This document shows, in pieces, positions 49,454-53,209 of a DNA stretch of 53,209 nucleotides. Under the pieces are notes generated by a model. It was not told the origin of the DNA, did not search any database, and saw only the letters and a program-made list of their open reading frames with translations. The position numbers were made by a program, and so were the translations under genes. How positions within the stretch are numbered: position 1 is the first letter of the stretch; each line of letters opens with the position of its first letter. This DNA comes from Nocardia takedensis NBRC 100417 (GTDB lineage Bacteria; Actinomycetota; Actinomycetes; Mycobacteriales; Mycobacteriaceae): positions 1-53,209 of the forward strand of contig NZ_BAGG01000003.1 of assembly GCF_000308695.1 (NCBI RefSeq). The letters run 5' to 3'.

Positions 49454-49641
49454 GAATGTGCTCCTTAGGGAAATGGCTTGTCCTGGACCGAAGCGATTCG
49501 GCCAACAGCGCAGTCTACGCGGACTTGTGATCACGCAGTGACAGACACCACGTAACGAGTGTATTGCGTGGCGCGCCGTTGTGCGCAGGCGGACGGGTGA
49601 GGTCGGTGGGGTATGGCGCTGCTCCGGTGGCGGCGCGGTGC

Positions 49642-49884
49642 TCAGCTGGCCCGCGCGACGTCCAGGTCCTCACCCCTCGAGCGGCGCTTGCGCACCTTGG
49701 CGACGGCGGCGGGCAGGCCGAGTCGGGTCAGCTCCTTCACCTCGGCATTGCTGGCGTTGTCCAGGTACTGCTGAACCTCGGGCTCGGGTTCGAGAAGCTT
49801 GCGGAGCCGATTCTCGACCCGCTCCATGAGCAGAGCGAACAGCATCAACACCACTGGGAACAGCACCACAGCGAGTCCTTGCAT
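49642..49884 (-). CDS. Small membrane protein (Rv3675-like position)
   Basis: 80 aa. N-terminal membrane helix [20 protein letters not shown] followed by a charged helix ([21 protein letters not shown]) and a basic tail. It sits between crp and nth, on the crp strand. No ribosome site; TTTACT lies just before ATG 49884 and might make a leaderless transcript. Function unknown. Confidence 0.75.
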   Translation of the reverse strand: MQGLAVVLFPVVLMLFALLMERVENRLRKLLEPEPEVQQYLDNASNAEVKELTRLGLPAAVAKVRKRRSRGEDLDVARAS

Positions 49885-49975
49885 ACCAGGGAGTAAACAC
49901 TGTCGAGGTCTCAGATGGAACACGGCAGTCGATCTGGCCGGTCGGGGGCCGCGCGCGGTTCCGTATGGTGGACGG

Positions 49976-50809
49976 GTGCGTGCCACCTCCTCCACCCCCG
50001 CCGTCGGTGGGCAGGCTCCGGTCACCGATTCCGCCGAACCGACCCGGGGCGACGCTCCGGCACGCAAGCGCAGAACCCGGTCCCGACAAGCGGAAACCCA
50101 ACTCGGCTTGGTGCGCAGGGCCCGTCGGATGAACCGCACCCTGGCGCGCGCCTTTCCCGGCGCGCACTGCGAGCTGGACTTCACCACGCCGCTCGAATTG
50201 GCCGTGGCGACAATACTTTCGGCGCAGTGCACCGACGAGCGGGTGAATCTGACCACACCCGCGCTGTTCGCCCGCTACCCCGACGCGCGCGCGTATGCCG
50301 AGGCCAACCGGGCCGAACTGGAGGAATTCATCCGCCCCACGGGGTTCTTCCGCAACAAGACGAACTCGCTCATCGGACTGGGGCAGGCCCTGCTCGAACA
50401 TCATCATGGTGAATTGCCTCACACCATGGAGGAATTGGTGAAGCTGCCCGGCATCGGGCGCAAGACTGCCAACGTCATCCTCGGCAACGCCTTCGACGTT
50501 CCCGGCATCACCGTCGACACCCACTTCGGTCGCCTCGTGCGCCGCTGGCAGTGGACCGCAGAGGAGGACCCGGTCAAGGTCGAGCACATCGTCGGCGCAC
50601 TCGTCGAGCGCAAGGAGTGGACGCTGCTGTCCCATCGCGTGATCTTCCACGGCAGACGGGTGTGCCATGCCCGCAAACCCGCCTGTGGAGTCTGCGTCCT
50701 CGCCGAGGACTGCCCGTCGTTCGGCATCGGTCCCACCGATCCCGAGGCGGCGGCCGCGCTGGTGAAGGGACCCGAACGCGAGCATCTGCTCGGAATGCTC
50801 GGCCGGTGA
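49976..50809 (+). CDS. nth: Endonuclease III
   Basis: 277 aa. Helix-hairpin-helix [13 protein letters not shown] with catalytic Lys163, Asp181 in VDTHFGR, and 4Fe-4S cysteines 230, 237, 240 and 246 (C-x6-C-x2-C-x5-C). Removes oxidised pyrimidines from DNA. The first 45 residues are basic and extra to the E. coli enzyme. Start GTG 49976; TATGGT lies 7 nt before it. Its stop overlaps the tlpA-like start (GTGA). Confidence 0.95.
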   Translation: MRATSSTPAVGGQAPVTDSAEPTRGDAPARKRRTRSRQAETQLGLVRRARRMNRTLARAFPGAHCELDFTTPLELAVATILSAQCTDERVNLTTPALFARYPDARAYAEANRAELEEFIRPTGFFRNKTNSLIGLGQALLEHHHGELPHTMEELVKLPGIGRKTANVILGNAFDVPGITVDTHFGRLVRRWQWTAEEDPVKVEHIVGALVERKEWTLLSHRVIFHGRRVCHARKPACGVCVLAEDCPSFGIGPTDPEAAAALVKGPEREHLLGMLGR

Positions 50810-51426
50810 CGCGAATTCCCGTGCCCGCGCGGTTGGCGCTGGCCGGATTGGTCACGGTGGTCGCGCTCGCCGTCGCGCTGTGGCCGCGCGACTCCGACGA
50901 ACCCGCCCTCGCCCGCCCCACGCCCGCCGTCGCCGAGAGCGCGCGCGCCGAAGCCGCTCTCGCCCCTTGCCCCCGGCCCGCCCCGGGCGTGGTCGGTGCG
51001 GGACCGCTGGCCGGGATCGCCACGCTGTGCCTGTCCGACGGGCGACCCGTCGACCTCGCGGCCGCGCTCGCGGGTCGCCCCGCCCTGCTGAATCTGTGGG
51101 CCTACTGGTGCGGTCCGTGCGCGCAGGAGTTGCCTTATCTGAGCCAGTACGCGCAGCGCGCGGGTGACGCGATTACCGTGCTGACTGTGCACAGCGATCC
51201 CGACGAGGCCAAGGCGCTGTCCCGGCTGGCCGGGCTCGGCGTGCGACTGCCCGGCGTCCTGGACCCCGACGCCGCGATCCGCACCGCGGTCGGCGCGCCG
51301 GCGGTGTTGCCGATCTCGGTGCTGCTGCGCCCCGACGGCTCGGTCGCCGAGGTCGTGGTACGCGCGTTCACCGGCGTCGACGACATCGCCGACACGGTGT
51401 CCGCGCGCCTGGGAGTGGCCGCATGA
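50806..51426 (+). CDS. TlpA/ResA-type thioredoxin, membrane-anchored
   Basis: 206 aa. N-terminal anchor (about 8-26) then a thioredoxin fold outside, active site WCGPC (Cys102, Cys105), and cis-Pro in VLPISVLL. Cys55 and Cys75 could form an extra disulfide. Reduces or oxidises envelope cysteines, perhaps for cytochrome c or MarP. 4-nt overlaps with nth before and the NUDIX gene after. Confidence 0.9.
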   Translation: MTRIPVPARLALAGLVTVVALAVALWPRDSDEPALARPTPAVAESARAEAALAPCPRPAPGVVGAGPLAGIATLCLSDGRPVDLAAALAGRPALLNLWAYWCGPCAQELPYLSQYAQRAGDAITVLTVHSDPDEAKALSRLAGLGVRLPGVLDPDAAIRTAVGAPAVLPISVLLRPDGSVAEVVVRAFTGVDDIADTVSARLGVAA

Positions 51427-52169
51427 CGGAAACGGCACGAGGGGGGCCCTTGACCACACCGAATCCCGCCGCCGCCCCGCCCTGGCTGCGGCGCGCTGTC
51501 GACTCCGACGCCGTCGACACCACCGACACGCTGTCGCTGGCCCGGGCACTGCGCCGGTCGATGACGATCACCGGCGAACCGCGCCAGGCCGCTGTCCTGG
51601 TTCTGTTCGGCGGATCGCCCGAGGCCGATCCGTCCACACTCGGCGGTCTGCCCGCCGACGCGGACGTGCTGCTGACCCAACGCGCTTCCACCATGCGCCA
51701 GCACCGCGGTCAGGTCGCCTTCCCGGGCGGCGGTGTCGAGGCGGGCGACACCGGCCCGATCGACACCGCGCTGCGCGAGGCCGTCGAGGAGACGGGCCTG
51801 GACCGCTCCGGCGTCGAACCGCTGATGGTGATGCCGAAACTGTTCGTGCCGCCGTCACGTTTCGACGTCACCCCGGTGCTGTCCTACTGGCGCACCCCCA
51901 GCGAGGTGCGGGTGGTCGACCGCGGCGAGACCGACCGCGTCGTGCGCGTGCCGGTGGCCGCGCTGCTCGAACCCGCCAACCGTTTCCTGGTGCGCGGGTC
52001 CATGGGCTACAAGAGTCCGGCCTTCCTGGTCGACGGACTGCTCGTGTGGGGGCTGACCGGCGGCATCCTGGCGGGCATCTTCGGCTCGGCGGGCTGGGAG
52101 CGCGACTGGGACCGGGACGACGTCCGCGATCTGGAACAGACGCTCGCGGCCGCGGGAATGTCGTTATGA
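51423..52169 (+). CDS. NUDIX hydrolase (CoA pyrophosphatase-like)
   Basis: 248 aa. NUDIX box GGGVEAGDTGPIDTALREAVEETGL with REAVEETG; the UPF0035-like AFPGG lead-in and later PVLSYW suit CoA/dinucleotide pyrophosphatases. Preceded by QRASTMRQHRGQVAFPG, as in the CoA diphosphatase signature. Member of the nth-tlpA-NUDIX-marP operon, ATGA overlaps on both sides. Confidence 0.88.
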   Translation: MTETARGGPLTTPNPAAAPPWLRRAVDSDAVDTTDTLSLARALRRSMTITGEPRQAAVLVLFGGSPEADPSTLGGLPADADVLLTQRASTMRQHRGQVAFPGGGVEAGDTGPIDTALREAVEETGLDRSGVEPLMVMPKLFVPPSRFDVTPVLSYWRTPSEVRVVDRGETDRVVRVPVAALLEPANRFLVRGSMGYKSPAFLVDGLLVWGLTGGILAGIFGSAGWERDWDRDDVRDLEQTLAAAGMSL

Positions 52170-53209
52170 GCTCATCGACCGCGCTCGACATCGTGGTCCT
52201 GTTGCTCGCCCTGCTCGCCGCTTCGTCCGGGTGGCGTCAGGGCGCGGTGGCCTCCGCGCTGGCCTTCCTCGGCGTCGTGCTCGGCGCGGTCGCGGGCATC
52301 CTGATCGCGCCGCACCTGCTGGTGCACGTGGACGCGGGCCGCAAACGCGTGCTGACGGGCGTCCTGCTGATCGTGCTGCTGGTGATCGTCGGCGAGGTCG
52401 CGGGCATGGTGCTGGGTCGCGCGGCGCGCGGCGGCATGCGTCATCCGATCACCCGCAGCGTGGACAGCGTGGTCGGCGCGGGGTTGCAGGCCGTCGCGGT
52501 CCTGGTGACGGCGTGGCTGCTGGCCCTGCCGCTGGCCACCTCCTCCCAGCCCTCGATCGCGACCGCGATCAACGGTTCGAAGGTGCTCACCGACGTCAAC
52601 GCGGTGGCGCCGGACTGGCTGCGCAAGGTCCCCAACGAGTTCTCCAAACTGCTCAACACCTCGGGCCTGCCGGATGTCATCGGACCGTTCGGTCGCGCGC
52701 CGATCGCCGCGGTCGATCCGCCGGATCCGAGTGTGCTCGCCAGTCCGGTCGCGGCCTCGCTGCAACAGAGCGTGCTGCGCATCCGCGGCGTCGCGCCGAG
52801 TTGCCAGCGCGCGCTGGAGGGTTCGGGATTCGTGATCGCGCCGCAGCGGGTGATGACCAACGCGCACGTCGTCGCGGGCACCACCAGCGTCGCGGTGGAC
52901 ACCGCGCGCGGACCGCTCGAGGCCACGGTGGTGCTGTTCGACCCGTCCAAGGACGTCGCGGTGCTCGCGGTTCCCGGCCTGACCTCGCCGGTCGTACCGC
53001 AGGCGCCGGAGCCCGCCCGTTCGGGGGAGAGCGCGATCGTGCTCGGATATCCCGGCGGCGGGCCCTACACGGCCAGCGCGGCGCGGGTCCGGGAGACCCT
53101 CGACCTGACCGGACCGACCATCTACCGCAACGGCACCGTCGAACGCGAGGTGTACACCGTGCGCGGTCTGGTGCGGGCGGGCAACTCCGGCGGTCCGTTG
53201 GTCGACACC
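52166..53209 (+). CDS. marP: MarP-type acid-resistance periplasmic serine protease (partial)
   Basis: 348 codons, continues beyond the window. Four membrane helices in the first 125 residues (CvpA-like part), then a chymotrypsin fold protease: His234 in TNAHVV, Asp263 in SKDVAVL, Ser341 in AGNSGG. Cys213 in PSCQRA is the first half of the redox-sensitive disulfide; its partner is beyond the end. In M. tuberculosis MarP (Rv3671c) keeps cytoplasmic pH steady in acid. ATG overlaps the NUDIX stop (ATGA). Confidence 0.95.
   Translation, partial: MSSSTALDIVVLLLALLAASSGWRQGAVASALAFLGVVLGAVAGILIAPHLLVHVDAGRKRVLTGVLLIVLLVIVGEVAGMVLGRAARGGMRHPITRSVDSVVGAGLQAVAVLVTAWLLALPLATSSQPSIATAINGSKVLTDVNAVAPDWLRKVPNEFSKLLNTSGLPDVIGPFGRAPIAAVDPPDPSVLASPVAASLQQSVLRIRGVAPSCQRALEGSGFVIAPQRVMTNAHVVAGTTSVAVDTARGPLEATVVLFDPSKDVAVLAVPGLTSPVVPQAPEPARSGESAIVLGYPGGGPYTASAARVRETLDLTGPTIYRNGTVEREVYTVRGLVRAGNSGGPLVDT

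Overview
The window reads as a chromosomal segment of a high-GC mycolic-acid actinobacterium, most likely Nocardia or a close relative. Supporting signs are the GC-rich codon use, frequent GTG starts, an MmpL-type RND transporter, an EspI-like ATPase, a class I cholesterol oxidase, a 6C-type small RNA and two blocks whose gene order I recall from Mycobacterium tuberculosis: gatD/murT, leuA, lysC/asd (around Rv3713 to Rv3708c) and ponA2, whiB4, paired ArsA-like ATPases, RidA, MBL hydrolase, crp, nth, tlpA, NUDIX, marP (Rv3682 to Rv3671c). Genus assignment is inference; no database was searched.

Left block (1-8.2 kb): the lipid II amidation pair gatD/murT, a Tat-type FAD oxidoreductase, a 750-bp repeat-rich non-coding stretch with a large palindrome, an orphan EspI-like MinD/ParA ATPase, and leuA preceded by a leucine-codon leader peptide. 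Next (8.3-17.2 kb): a TauE-like permease, an exported alpha/beta hydrolase, a cholesterol-oxidase-like flavoprotein, an ion-channel-like protein, LtrA, small conserved proteins, and a TetR/RibD-like divergent pair. The aspartate pathway genes lysC-asd follow (17.6-19.9 kb).

Middle (20-38 kb, more accessory): a serine hydrolase of the beta-lactamase fold, an APC permease, a two-gene AAA+ ATPase/TPR membrane module, a Fur regulator, a 19-residue membrane micro-ORF, a 6C small RNA, an MmpL-type transporter opposite a MarR regulator, a GntR-urea carboxylase-allophanate hydrolase operon, and an island made of an XRE/ImmA protein, a PIN-like toxin that seems to have lost its middle, and a flavoprotein, next to tRNA-Pro(CGG) with a very strong terminator.

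Right block (38-53 kb): conserved envelope and redox-stress genes. A proline-rich membrane protein, a metallophosphoesterase, YqeY, PonA2, WhiB4, two ArsA-like ATPases, RidA, an MBL hydrolase, Crp, Nth, a TlpA-like thioredoxin, a NUDIX hydrolase and the start of MarP, which runs off the end. nth-tlpA-NUDIX-marP are joined by 4-nt overlaps. A Crp-like palindrome lies between ponA2 and whiB4, and crp itself is 5 kb away.

The most notable points are the leuA leader peptide, the 6C RNA, the internally deleted PIN toxin beside its retained XRE/ImmA partner, the uncharacterised AAA+/TPR pair, the isolated micro-ORF at 25.9 kb, and the palindromic repeat cluster at 4 kb.
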